Origin: Capra hircus
Taxonomy: Eukaryota > Chordata > Mammalia > Artiodactyla > Bovidae
Assembly (NCBI RefSeq): GCF_001704415.2
Contig: NC_030822.1
Location: 57,095,345 to 57,159,344, forward strand
Direction: 5' to 3'
Length of the DNA stretch: 64,000 nt
This document shows, piece by piece, positions 36,356 through 47,644 of this stretch (position 1 is its first letter; each line of letters starts with the position of its first letter). Under the pieces are notes generated by a model, which ran no database searches, was not told the origin of the DNA, and saw only the letters and a list, made by a program, of their open reading frames with translations. A program made the position numbers and the translations under genes.

Positions 36356-36772
36356 CAGTTCAGTTGAGTCGCTCAGTTGTGTCTGAGTCTTTGCGACCCC
36401 ATGAACCGCAGCACACCAGGCCTCCCTGTCCATCACCAACTCCCGGAGTTCACCCAAACCCATGTCCATCGAGTCGTTGATGCCATCCAACCATTTCATC
36501 CTCTGTCGTCCCCTTTTCCTCCTGCCCTCAATCTTTCCCAGCGTCAGGGTCTTTTCAAATGAGTCAGCTCTTCACATCAGGTTGCCAAAGTATTGGAGTT
36601 TTCAGCTTCAGCATCAGTCCTTCCAATGAACACCCAGGACTGATCTCCTTTAGGATGGACTGGTTGGATCTCCTTGCAGTCCAAGGGACTCTCAAGAGTC
36701 TTCTAAAAGCATCAATTGTTTGGCCCTCAGCTTTCTTTATAGTCTAACTTTCACATCCATACATGACCACTG
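36356..36772 (-). mobile_element. BovB 3' fragment (antisense)
   Basis: cagttcagttgagtcgctca start, ~415 bases of the 3' end, stopping at cacatccatacatgaccact. Confidence 0.9.
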
Positions 36773-36839
36773 GAATATTGAGATAATAATGTAGCATTAT
36801 TTCAAATTTATACATGAAAAACCAAGATCATTGACATTA

Positions 36840-38180
36840 AGTACTGCATTCAATATGCTAGCAAATTTGGAAAATCCAGCAATGGCCCCAGAACTGGAAA
36901 AGGTCAGTTTTCTTTCCAATCCCAAAGGAGGGTAATGTCAAAGAATGTTCAAACTACTGAACAATTGCACTCATTTCACATGCTAGCAAGGTAATGCTCA
37001 AAATTCTTAAAGCTAGTCTTCAACAGTACATGAACCAGAACTTCTGGATGTATAAGCTGGAGTTAGAAGAGGCAGAGGAACCAGAGATCAAATTGCCAAC
37101 ATCCATTGGATCATAGAAAAAGCAAGGGAATTCCCGAAAAATATCTACGTCTCCTTCACTGATTATGCTAAAGCCTTTGGCTATGTGGATCACAACAAAC
37201 TGGGGACATTTTTAAAGAGATGGGAATACCAAACATGGAACAATGGACTGGTTCCAGATTGGGAAAGGAGTATGTCAAGGCTGTACATTGTCACTCTTCT
37301 TATTTCACTTACGTTACTTATTTCACTTATTTCATGTCATGTGAAATGCCAGGCTGGATGAAGTTCAAGCTGGAATCAAGATTGCTGGGAAATATATAAA
37401 TAACCTCATATATGCAGATGGCACCACCCTAATGGCATAAAGTGAAGAGGAACTAAAGAGCTTCTTGATGAAGGTGAAAGAGGAGAGTGAAAAAGTTGGC
37501 TTAAAACTCAACATTCAAAAAACTAATCATGGCATCCAGTCCCATCACTTCCTGGCAAATAGATGGGGGAAAAATGGAAACAGTGACAGATTTTATTTTC
37601 TTGAACTCCAAAATCACTGTGGACAATGGCTACGGTGCTGATATTAAAAGACACTTTCTCCTTGTAAGAAAAGCTATGATAAACCTAAACAGCGTATTAA
37701 AAAGCAGAGACATCAATTTGCCAACAAAGGTCCATATAGTCAAAGCTATGGTTTTTCCAGTAGTCATGTACAGATGTGAGAGTTGGACCATAAAGAAGGC
37801 TGAGCACTGAAGAATTGGTGCTTTGGAACTGTGGTGCTGGAGAAGACTCTTGAGAGTCCCTTGAACAGCAAGGAGATCAGACCAGTCAATCCTAAAGGAA
37901 ATCAACCCTAAATATTTATTGGAAGAACTGATACTGAAGCTGAAGGTCCAATACTTCGGCCATGTGATATAAAGAGCTGGCTCATTAGAAAAGACCCTGA
38001 TGCTGAGAAAGATTGAGGGCAGGATGAGAAGGAGGTGATAGTGGATGAGATGGTTGGATGGCATCATAGACTCAATAGACACGAGTTTGGGCCAACTCCG
38101 TGGGATAGTGAAGGACAGGGAAGCCTGCAGTCCATGGAGTCACAAAGAGTCAGACATGACTGAGTGAGTGTACAACAGCA
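36840..38180 (+). mobile_element. BovB 3' half
   Basis: Sense RT-to-3'-end copy; the nucleotide order (agaggcagaggaaccagaga, gactatgctaaagcc-like, gcagatggcaccacccta) is clear but frames are broken throughout. The active-site region reads ATADG-like rather than YADD, so it is dead. Confidence 0.88.
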
Positions 38181-38486
38181 ACATCCTAAGAGTAATGATT
38201 TAATTTGAATTTAAGAATATTTAACCAGAGAATGATTCTCTTTCCCCTATGCCAGCTGCCTCACACTTCTCAAGACTGGGCAATGGTTGCAGGAGTTAAC
38301 TCCTACCATCTAGCAAGATCTGATTGTGTGCATTGCTCCCCAATTTTGTGTTCAGTAACATCATTGTTACAGCTTGAAATTGTTGGCAGCTTGAAATCAG
38401 CTGTGGAGGGGAGTATTTACACCACAGAAATTGACAGATGCTACAGATCAGGGCTTTTTTGTTCCAATTGCTGGCTGTTGAACACT
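38181..38486. other. short unique spacer
   Basis: No feature seen. Confidence 0.35.
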
Positions 38487-38858
38487 TCAGTTCAGTTCAG
38501 TTCAGTCGCTCAGTCACGTCTGACTCTTTGCGACCCCATGAATCGCAGCACGCCAGGCCTCCCTGTCCATTACCAACTCCTGGAGTTCACTCAGACTCAC
38601 ATCCATCAAGTCAGTGATGCCATCCAGCCATCTCATCCTCTGTCATCCCCTTCTCCTCCTGCCCCCAATCCCTCCCAGCATCAGAGTCTTTTCCAATGAG
38701 TCAACTCTTTGCATGAGGTGGCCAAAGTACTGGAGTTTCAGCTTCAGCATCATTCCCTCCAAATAAATCCCAAGGCTGATCTCCTTCAGAATGGACTGGT
38801 TGGATCCCCTTGCAGTCCCAAGTCCCAAGTCTCTCAAGAGTCTTCTCTGACACCACAC
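38487..38858 (-). mobile_element. BovB 3' fragment (antisense)
   Basis: Starts at cagttcagttcagttcagtc and covers ~370 bases. A small duplicated agtcccaagtcccaag stretch near 38816-38830 is private to this copy. Confidence 0.9.
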
Positions 38859-39004
38859 TTACCTGAACACAAATAGGACTGGGTGAACCGAGAACAGGTA
38901 CGTGAACTCAGTCAGAAACAACCCTTAGTTGGTCTTCATGATGCAGCCAGAAAGAGTACAATTAAGAGGAGAGCCAGACAGGAAGTTACCAGGTACACGA
39001 ATCT

Positions 39005-39215
39005 AAAAGGACTCTAAGCCAAATATCAACAAAGTTTTCTGTAAAAGGCCAGATGGTAACAATCTTAGGTTTGCTGGTCACATATTCTTCTTTGTTTTAT
39101 TTTTACGAACCTAAAAAGGCAAAAACCATACTTAGGCCCCACCCCTCAGGCTGTATGAAGGCAGGCTGCAGTCTGGGTGTGGCTGGTAGCCATTCATTTG
39201 TTGACTCCTAAACTA
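39005..39215 (+). repeat. hAT-type DNA transposon remnant
   Basis: ttttctgtaaaaggccagat and gggtgtggctggtagccatt-like blocks resemble an old nonautonomous hAT element. Confidence 0.5.
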
Positions 39216-40008
39216 GCAGCAGATCTGCAGAAAAGCAGAACCTATTTATTTATTTCCATTCTCCTTGGACAAAGTGCTCTTTGCAAGTGGAGTGAATACT
39301 TTCACCAACTGCTTCAAGTATGAAATACTGAAACACCACCTGCCTCCTCCCTACAGTGTATAACTAAGTGACAATGGCCTGATACCAAATAACTTTCTGA
39401 GTAGGGAAGGCCTTTTCAATCACAGAGTTCTCATTTGGCTTAGTGGGATATGCAGCTTGGGGATCAGAGCTGAATTACTCAAGACAATGTAAGTAGCACT
39501 GATCATTCACTGCTTTGCCCTCAGCTTGCATCTCAATATATGCTGGCCAAATCCTTAAAAAGAGCCACACACTTATTTCTCTGCCCAGGTCATACTTTGT
39601 AGGAAGAACATATTGTGTAATACATCCAAGACCCAGATAATGGAGACAGAAATAAATAGAAGAGACAAGAAACATACTCATGTGCATTTCAGAGCATTTG
39701 TATTTCATCCCTTATCATGCCTCCCCTATTCCTAGGGTAACTTCTATGCCATAAGTGGAGTGACCTTCCTTGAGCACTGGAATTCCTTTTTTCATGAAGT
39801 AGAGTAGAAGTGGAGATGTAAACACTGAGCTTTATTGGATCCAGAGCAGGTGAGGATAGAGACAAACTGCCTGGTAATCAGGTCCCATAAGGCTGCTTTC
39901 CCTTGCCCTACCTGCTGATGAAACTTCCACAGGGATTATGAGTTACCTGTCTTGGGAGCTGCTTCCCATAGTATCTGGTGGTGAGGACTCAGCCATGTGA
40001 TAGGATTA
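39216..40008. other. intergenic DNA
   Basis: No gene or named repeat. Confidence 0.35.
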
Positions 40009-40018
40009 GATGAGAACT

Positions 40019-40302
40019 GCTGCTGCTGCTGCTGCTGCTGCTGCGTCATTTCAGTCGTGTCCGACTCTGTGTGACCCCATAGACGGCAGCCCACCAGGCT
40101 CCCCCATCCCTGGGATTCTCCAGGCAAGAACACTGGAGTGGGTTGCCATTTCCTTCTCCAATGCATGAAAGTGAAAAGTGAAAGGGAAGTCACTCAGTCG
40201 TGTCCGACTCTCAGCGACCCCATGGTCTGCAGCCCACCAGGCTCCTCCGTCCATGGGATTTTCCCAGCAAGAGTCCTGGAGTGGGGTGCCATTGCCTTCT
40301 CC
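40019..40302 (+). mobile_element. BOV-A2 SINE with long CTG head and target-site duplication
   Basis: Full dimer flanked by perfect gatgagaact repeats (40009-40018, 40303-40312). The head is an uninterrupted run of about nine CTG/GCT triplets. Confidence 0.94.
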
Positions 40303-40312
40303 GATGAGAACT

Positions 40313-40756
40313 AAGGAGGGATATAAACAGAGAAAATGGACAAATGTAAGCTGTTTGACCTCAGGAAATAGAGTAGAGAGAGAATACTGTAGAATATGAT
40401 TCCTAAATTGATCTTATTGCAAGATGCCAGGATGGGTATGTTAGAGGTACACTGGAAGACCATTTAAAATAGATTTCTGAACATCACACAGGGAAGGTCT
40501 TATCTGGCTGGCCAGAAGTTGGACATGTCAGTCAACGTCTTTTATAAGCTTCAGAAGTAACTGTGGTACCCAGTCTCTTGGAGGAGCTGACTTTGAAAAT
40601 ACTCTTGCAGACACAGAGAACGGACTTGTGGAAATAGCGGGGGAGTGAGAGGATGGGACAAACTGGGAGTAGCATGGAAACATATACCTTACCATGTGGA
40701 AAATAGACAGTCAGTGGGGATTTGCTGGATGACTCAGGGAGTTCAAACTGGTTGGT
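40313..40756. other. intergenic DNA
   Basis: A minus frame of 119 codons (40532-40891) runs into the BovB copy and has no domain. Confidence 0.35.
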
Positions 40757-42090
40757 ATTGTTCAGTTGCTCAGCCATGTCCGACTCTTTGAAACCCCATA
40801 GACTGCAGCGTGCCAGCCTTCCCTGTCCTTCACTATCTCTCAGAGTTTGCTCAGACTCAGGCCCATTGAATCGGTGATGCCATCCAACCATCTCATCCTC
40901 TGTTGTCTGTTTCTCCTTTTGTCCTCAATCTTTCCCAACATCAGGGTCTTTTCTAATGAGTCAGCTCTTTGCATCAGGTGGCCAAAGTATTGGAGCTTCA
41001 GTTTCAGCATCAGTTATTCCAATAAACATTCAGGGTTGATTTCCTTTAGGACTGATTGGTTTGATGTCCTTGCTGTTCAAAGGACTCTCAAGAGTCTTCT
41101 CCAGCACCACAATTTGAAAGCATCAGTTCTTCGGCACTCAGCCTTCTTATGGTCCAACTCTAACATCTGTACATGGCTACTGAAAAAAGACCATAGCTAT
41201 GACAATATAGACCTTTGTTGGCAAAGTGATGTCTCTGCTTTTTAATATGCTGTCTAGGTTTGTTATAGCTTTTCTTCCAAGAAGCAAGCATCTTTTAATT
41301 TTAAGGCTACAGTCACTGTCTGCAATGATTTTGGAGCCCAAGAAAATAAAATCTGTCACTGTTTTCATTTTTTCCCCATCTATTTGAAGTGAAGTGAAGG
41401 GACCAGATGCCATGACCTTAGTTTTTTGAATGTTGAGTTTTAAGCCAGCTTTGTCACTCTTCTCTTCACTTTCATCAAGAGGCTCTTTAGTTCTTCATCA
41501 CTTCCTGCCATTAGAGTGGTGTCATCTGCATATCTGAGGTTATTGATATTTGTCCTAGCAATCTTGATTCCAGCTTGAACTTCATCCAGCCTGGCATTTT
41601 TCATGATGTACTCTGCATATAAGTGAAATAAGTGGGGTGATGATATACAGCCTTGATGTACTCCTTTGCCAGTTTGGAACCAGTTCATTGTTCCATGTCT
41701 GGTTCTAACTGTTGCTTCTTGACCTGCATACAGAAGGTCTGGTATTCCCATCTCTTTAAGAATTTTCCACAGTTTGTTGTGATCCACACAGTAAAAGGCT
41801 TTAGCATACTCAGTGAAGCAGAAGTAGATGTTTTTTTCTGGAATTCTCTTGCTTTTTCTATCATCCAACAGATGTTGGCAATTTGATCTCTGGTTCCTCT
41901 GCCTCTTCTTGCTCCAGCTTGTAAGTCTGGAAGTTCTTGGTTCACATACTGTTGAAGCCTAGCTTAAAGGATTTTGAATATTACCCTGCTAGCATGCGAC
42001 ATGAGTGCAATTGTGTGGTAATTTGAACATTCTTTGACATTGCTTGTCTTTGGGATTGGAATGGAAACTGACATTTTCCAGTCCTGTGGC
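40757..42090 (-). mobile_element. BovB 3' half (antisense)
   Basis: From the complement of the tail (ttgttcagttgctcagccat) to the region before the RT core (ttccagtcctgtggcctgga). The minus frame at 41440-41868 contains FTEYAKAFYCVDHNKLWKIL, GKGVHQGCISSP and LRYADDTTLMAGSDEELKSL, so the RT active-site motif survives in a fragment. Confidence 0.9.
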
Positions 42091-42094
42091 CTGG

Positions 42095-42285
42095 AAAACA
42101 AGTACTCTGTGACAGCCTAGGGGAATGGGATGGAGTTGGAGGTGGGAGGGAGGTTTAGGAGGGAGGGGACATATGTATACCTATGACTGATTCATGTTGA
42201 TGTGTGGCAGAAACCATCACAATACTGTAAAGAAATCATCCTCCAATTAAAAATAAATAAATTTTTAAATTTTTTTTTTTTTTAG
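42095..42285 (+). mobile_element. ruminant L1 3' end
   Basis: gggagggaggtttaggaggg, acatatgtatacctatgact, gattcatgttgatgtgtggc, catcctccaattaaaaataa, then a T-rich run. 5'-truncated. Confidence 0.7.
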
Positions 42286-43305
42286 CAGAGAAAATACCCT
42301 TTTAGGAGAAAGCACTAACCCTCAGAGTGTGGCCTTCAATAGTTTATCAAGGAGTCAGGAGGTATTTGGGTAGTTCTCAAAGAAAAACACGTAAATATTT
42401 TGTACTTATATTTCATAGAGTTGAAATGTATTTCATCATACCCCTTCTTAGGTTAGTTTGATATTGATTTCTATCACCTGCTGAAAACAGTCTCATCTAA
42501 TACGGAGGACTACAGCCATCAAAGATTTTATGTAATTGTCAGAGAAAGCACAGTAACCTCTCTGCTAAAGCAATCTACTCGTTTTTCAGAGCAGGAACAA
42601 AAGATTCCCTTCTAGTACAAACTTGATGAGTTCTATCAGTAAAGTCAAAAGAAAGATTAGAAATTACTAAGGTATCATTCAGCATTGCACTCCTGATAAT
42701 GAAAAAAGGTACATGTCAAACCACAATGCCAAACACAAGTTAATGACAAATACGGTTACTGCTAAATCAGAAGGAACCGTTGGTAAAATTCCTTTATCAA
42801 ATGATACTGTTGTGCAAACACGACGTCAATAACATAGAATGTGAACTGAAAGGTGTGTGCTAGACTACACTTTGCTTTACAGTAGGTTGAAGTGATTGAT
42901 ATGTAGGGTATAAATAAGCTCTTCGCATCTGCGCAGCATTTATAAGAACCTGAAGCACTTGATTTTTTGCTTCTGGTTGTCACTGAAAACTCATGCTGTA
43001 GAAGAAGAATTTTCATATAAGTTACTTTGTGTGCTATGGTGTAGAATGGAAAGGAGTGCTGGGATTACTCCCATTAGGACAGCAGCTCTGTGCGCAGCAA
43101 GACTTATACCTGAAGCCAATTCACATGCTGCTTACTAACAGAGGACAGTTAGGGTTTTTTAAAACAACAACAACAACAATATGCCTCCTAATGTTGACTC
43201 ATTATGAAAGAAAATTAAGAATTCAAGACACTAACAGCTACTGTGCAACTGAGGCTGTTTCATTTTAACATGTTGAGCAAAAAAATGAACTGCTTTGGAT
43301 TTCAA
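42286..43305. other. AT-rich intergenic DNA
   Basis: (AAC)n run at ~43165-43180. No gene seen. Confidence 0.4.
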
Positions 43306-44238
43306 CACTGATGTTTATTTGCCATAATATGGAAAGAACACACATCATGTAAAAAACACATTATATTAAATTTACCACCTCAACTACTTTCAATGCTCAT
43401 TTCAGTAGCGTTAAGTATACTCACATTGCTCTCCAACAGGTCTCTAGAACTTTTGTCTTACAATATCAAAACTCTACACCCACTAAATACTTGTTGCCCT
43501 TCCCCCACATTGATAACCACGTTTGTGCTTCTTGTTTCTATGATTTTAACTACTTATTAGATATTTCATATTAGTGGAATCATAACACTGTTTGTCCTTC
43601 TGTGACTGACTTATTTTGCTTAGCATAATTTCCTTGAGGTTCATCATGTTATAACATGTAACAGGACTTCCTTTTCTCCCTAAGACTTCCATTATGTTCC
43701 ATTACATGTATATACCACATTTTCTTCATTCATTCATTTTCCAGTGGGCATTTGGGTTGTTTCTGTATCTTGGTTATTGTGAATCATGCTGCAATGAACA
43801 GGGGAGTGCACATAACTCTTTGAGATCCTGACTTTAGTTCTGAATATACCTAGAAGCAGAATCAGTGGGTTACATGGTAATTTTATTTTTAACTTTTTGA
43901 GTAACCTCCATGCTTTTTTCCACAATAATGGCACCATTTTACATTCCCACTAACAGTGCACAGGAGTTCCAACTTCTCTGCATCCTCACCAACATTGTTT
44001 TGATTGTGGCCCTTCTGCTAGGCATGAAGTGATGTCTTATTTTGGTTTTGATTTACTTTTCCCTAATGATCAGTGATTGGCCATTTGTATATATTCTTTG
44101 GAGAAAATCTAAGCAATTCCTTTGCTCAGTTTTTCCTCTGTTGCATGTCACTAGCCTGGTGACTGACTACGCCACAGCCAGTGAATAAGGTCAGCAGTTA
44201 CTCTTCAAGGACTCTAGCACACTAAATCAATAGCTGAT

Positions 44239-44368
44239 ACCCAGGTGGCTCAGATGGTAAAGAATCTACCTGGAATGCAAGAGACCTGGGTTTGATCCGT
44301 GGGTCAGGAAAATCCCCTGGAGAAGGGAATGGCTACCCACTCCAGCATTCTTGCCTTGAGAATTCCAC
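44239..44368 (+). mobile_element. truncated Bov-tA SINE inside an insert in L1
   Basis: acccaggtggctcagatggt through ccactccagcattcttgcct. It sits in an insert (~44147-44390) bounded by imperfect attcctttgc / aatcctttgc repeats, together with ~90 bases of other DNA on its left. Confidence 0.82.
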
Positions 44369-44958
44369 TAGAACTGACTCTAGCTTCAATCCTTTGCCCA
44401 TTTTTTTCAATCAGGTTGTTGCGTTATTGTTGTTGAGTTGTAGCTCTTCCTTATATATTGTGGATATTAAGCTTTACCAGATGTACAATTTACAATTATT
44501 TTATCCCATTCTGTAGGCTGTCTTTTCATGCATTTTTCCCTTTGACATGCAAAAGTTTTTGAGTTCATGGTATAGTCCCATTCGTGTTCATTTTGTTACT
44601 TGTGCTTTTGGTATCATATCGAAGAAGTCATGGACAAATCTATTGTCTTAAAGATTTTCCCCTATGTTTTCTTCTAGAAGTTTAGCAGTTTTAGGTCTTT
44701 TGTTTAGTTATTTCATAAATTTTGAGTGAGTTTTTATATACAGTATAAGGTAAGGGTCAAACTTCATTGTGTCGTATGTGCAAACCCAGTTTTCCTGACA
44801 CCATTTGTTGAAAAGACTGTTCTTTCCCCATTGATTAGGCTTAGCACCCTTGTTAAAAAATCATTTGACCATATATGCAAGGGGCTATTTCTATACTTGC
44901 TATCCTGTTCCATTGGCTTATATATCTATCTTTATGCCTGTACCATATCACATTAATT

Positions 44959-45182
44959 GGGCTTCCTAGGTGGCTCAGTGATAAATAATCCACCTGCCAA
45001 TGCAGAAAATGTAGGAGATACAGGAAACATGGGTTCAATCCCTGGGTAGCGAAGATCCCCTGGAGAAGGAAATGGCAACACATTCCAGTATTCTTGCCTG
45101 GAAAATCCCATGGGCAGAGGAGCCTGGCAGGTGACAGTCCACGGGGTTGCAAAGAGTTGCAGACAACTGCCTGACTAAACAA
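44959..45182 (+). mobile_element. Bov-tA SINE inside L1
   Basis: gggcttcctaggtggctcag head to a loose caactgcctgactaaacaat end. It interrupts L1 sequence that continues on both sides. Confidence 0.9.
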
Positions 45183-45639
45183 TGAGACCACTGCCTTAAT
45201 TACTGTTACTTTGTAGTATCATTTTGAAGTCAGAAGTCTGACTCTTCCAATTTTGTTCTTCTTCAAGATTGTTTTGGATATTCAGGTTCCCTTGAGAGTT
45301 CATATGAATTTTAGATTTTTTTTCTATTTTCACACACAAAAAAATACCACTGGAATTTTTATAAGTATCACATTGAGTCCGTAGATTGCTTTATTTGGTA
45401 TGCATGAACATTCTGATAATATTAAGTCTTCCAGTCTACAAGTATGTGAATGTCTTTCCATTTATTTGTAACCTCTTTGATTTTAAAAGCATTTTTATAT
45501 CATTTAGTGTACAAGTTTATAATCTACTTCATTAAGCTTATTCCAAAATATTTTATCCTTTTTGAGGCATAGTAAATAGGACTGCCTTCTTAATTTCTTT
45601 TTCAGGTTGGTCATTGTAAGTGTATAAAAATACAACTGA

Positions 45640-46445
45640 ATTTTTTTTTAATCAAAGTACAGTTGATGAAAAATACTGTGTAAGTTTCACATGTGCAGCA
45701 CAGTGACTCAGTTATTTTTTTCTGATTATATTCCCTATAGTTTATTACAAGATGTAGAATATAATTCTCTGTGCTATACAGTAAAGTCTTGTTGCCTACC
45801 TATTTATGTATAGTGGTTTTTATCTGTTAATCCCACACTCCTAATTTTTCCCTTCTTCCCTTCCTCCCTCTCCCCTTTGGTAACCATAAGTTTATTTTCT
45901 GTCTGTTTCTATTTTGTATACAAAATTATTTGTATTACATTTTAGATTCCACATTTAAGTGAAATCACAGAGTGTTTGTCTTTCTCTGCCTGGCATACTT
46001 CAAGAAGTATAGTATTCTCTAGGTTTATCAATGCTGTTGCAAATGGTGTTATTTCATTCCATTTTTACTGCTGACTAATAGTCCACTGTATATGTACCAC
46101 ATCTTCCTAATCTAATTGCCTGTTGTTCCACGTCTTGGCTACTATAAACAATGTGGTTATAAACTTTGGGATGCATGTACCTTTTTGAATTAGAAGGTTT
46201 TTTTGCTGAGTATATATCTAGGAGTGGGGTTGCCAGATCATACAGTAGGTCTATTTTTTGTTTTCTAAGGAAAAAAACTAAACATGTTTTCCATGGTAGC
46301 TGAACCAATTTTCATACCTATCAGCAGTGTACAAAGGTTCCCATTTCTCCACACCCACGGAAGCATTTATTATATGTAGATTTTTTTAATAATAGCCATT
46401 CTGACCATTGTGAGGTGACACCTCATTGTGGTTTTTATTTAAATA
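45640..46445 (-). mobile_element. younger L1 3' end nested in an older L1
   Basis: Complement of a ruminant L1 3' UTR starting with a T-run (poly(A) tail), then atcaaagtacagttgatgaa, gtgctatacagtaaagtctt and ctctaggtttatcaatgctg. Flanks caactgaattttt (left) and caactgattttta (right) look like target-site duplications, and the host L1 resumes immediately after. Confidence 0.78.
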
Positions 46446-46739
46446 TGCAACTGATTTTTAAACGTTGATTTTTGTCTTCTGCAAATTTGCTGAATTTATT
46501 AGTTCAAACAGGTATTTTTGTAACATCCTTAGGATTTTCTAAATATAAGATCATGTCATCTGGAAATGGAAATAATTTTATTTCTTCTTTTTCAATTTCC
46601 ATGCCTTTTGTTAATTTTTCTTATCTAATTGCATTGGCTAGAATATCCAGTACTATGTTGAATCTTTGCCTTGTTCCTGATTCTAGAAGCTAAGTTTTTA
46701 GTCTTTCTATGCTGACTAAAATGTTAGCTGTGGGCTTTT

Positions 46740-47230
46740 CAAATGGAAGTAAGTATTGTACTGTCAGCACAGTGCCACTAGCCACATGTGGCCTCTGAAC
46801 ACAAAATGTGATTAGTGCAACCAAGTAAATGATTTTTAATTTAATTTAATTTTAAGTTAAACAGTGACATGTGACTGCTACTGCTACTGCTAAGTCACTT
46901 CAGTCGTGTCCGACTCTGTGCGACCCCATAGACGGCAGCCCACCAGGCTCCCCCATCCCTGGGATTCTCCAGGCAAGAACACTGGAGTGGGTTGCCATTT
47001 CCTTCTCCAATGCATGAAAGTGAAAAGTGAAAGTGAGGTCGCTCAGTAGTGTCAGACTCTTAGCGACTGCATGGACTACAGCCTACCAGGCTCCTCCCTC
47101 CATAGGATTTTCCAGGCAAGAGTACTGGAGTGGAGTGCCATTGCCTTCTCTGGACATGTGACTAACAGCTATAATACTTACAGTGCAGCTTTAGAACAAG
47201 TGAACAGACCCTTATTATTCACTGCTAATT
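46740..47230 (+). repeat. hAT-type DNA transposon remnant split by a SINE
   Basis: gccactagccacatgtggcc and ttaatttaatttaattttaa on the left, with actaacagctataatactta on the right, form one old hAT-type element. It is interrupted by the BOV-A2 at 46877-47152. Confidence 0.6.
46877..47152 (+). mobile_element. BOV-A2 SINE with target-site duplication
   Basis: Full-length dimer with perfect 11-base flanking repeats gacatgtgact (46866-46876 and 47153-47163). Confidence 0.95.
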
Positions 47231-47621
47231 AATCACATTTAATTTAGAGCATTGTCTTTGTTGAAGTGAGAGATGGGGTAGCACACATGTTGTAGAATGA
47301 CACAGACACAGTTCAGTGCAATCTGAGAAGGGTACTCATAATAAAAGTGCAAACTCTATCACCTAAGAATTAGGTTAAAGGGACTTAAGATAACTATAAT
47401 TGGTAGGACAATGATAACTCATATAAGCATTTAAGAGTGCAATGATTGGAAGAACAGATAGATTTATTTTGAAAGCTTTCTATGTGAAGATTTAGAACCA
47501 AAGGAAGACTTCTAATATGTTTCTCTTATTTAGAGAAGCCTGATTCTAAGCTGTACGGATTGACATTCATACTGATGTTACAGCACTATAATTTCACTTC
47601 CTCTCCCTAAGAAACATAGTA
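47231..47621. other. AT-rich intergenic DNA
   Basis: No feature seen; followed by a ~22-base poly(A) at 47622-47644. Confidence 0.4.
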
Positions 47622-47644
47622 CAAAAAAAAAAAAAAAAAAAAAA

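Larger units (their letters stand above)
43310..46700 (-). mobile_element. old L1 (3' UTR and ORF2 end), antisense, with insertions
   Basis: The + strand is the complement of an L1: 3' UTR (gtgggcatttgggttgtttc, gaatcatgctgcaatgaaca), then ORF2-end DNA (tgtgcaaacccagttttcct, cccattgattaggcttagca, ctgcaaatttgctgaattta). It is interrupted by a SINE-containing insert at ~44147-44390, a Bov-tA at 44959-45182 and a younger L1 at ~45640-46445. No intact frame. Confidence 0.8.

Noticed and set aside
36356..38180. Antisense plus sense BovB pair considered as another 5' inversion
   Set aside because: Both pieces contain the BovB 3' end, so they are two independent insertions.
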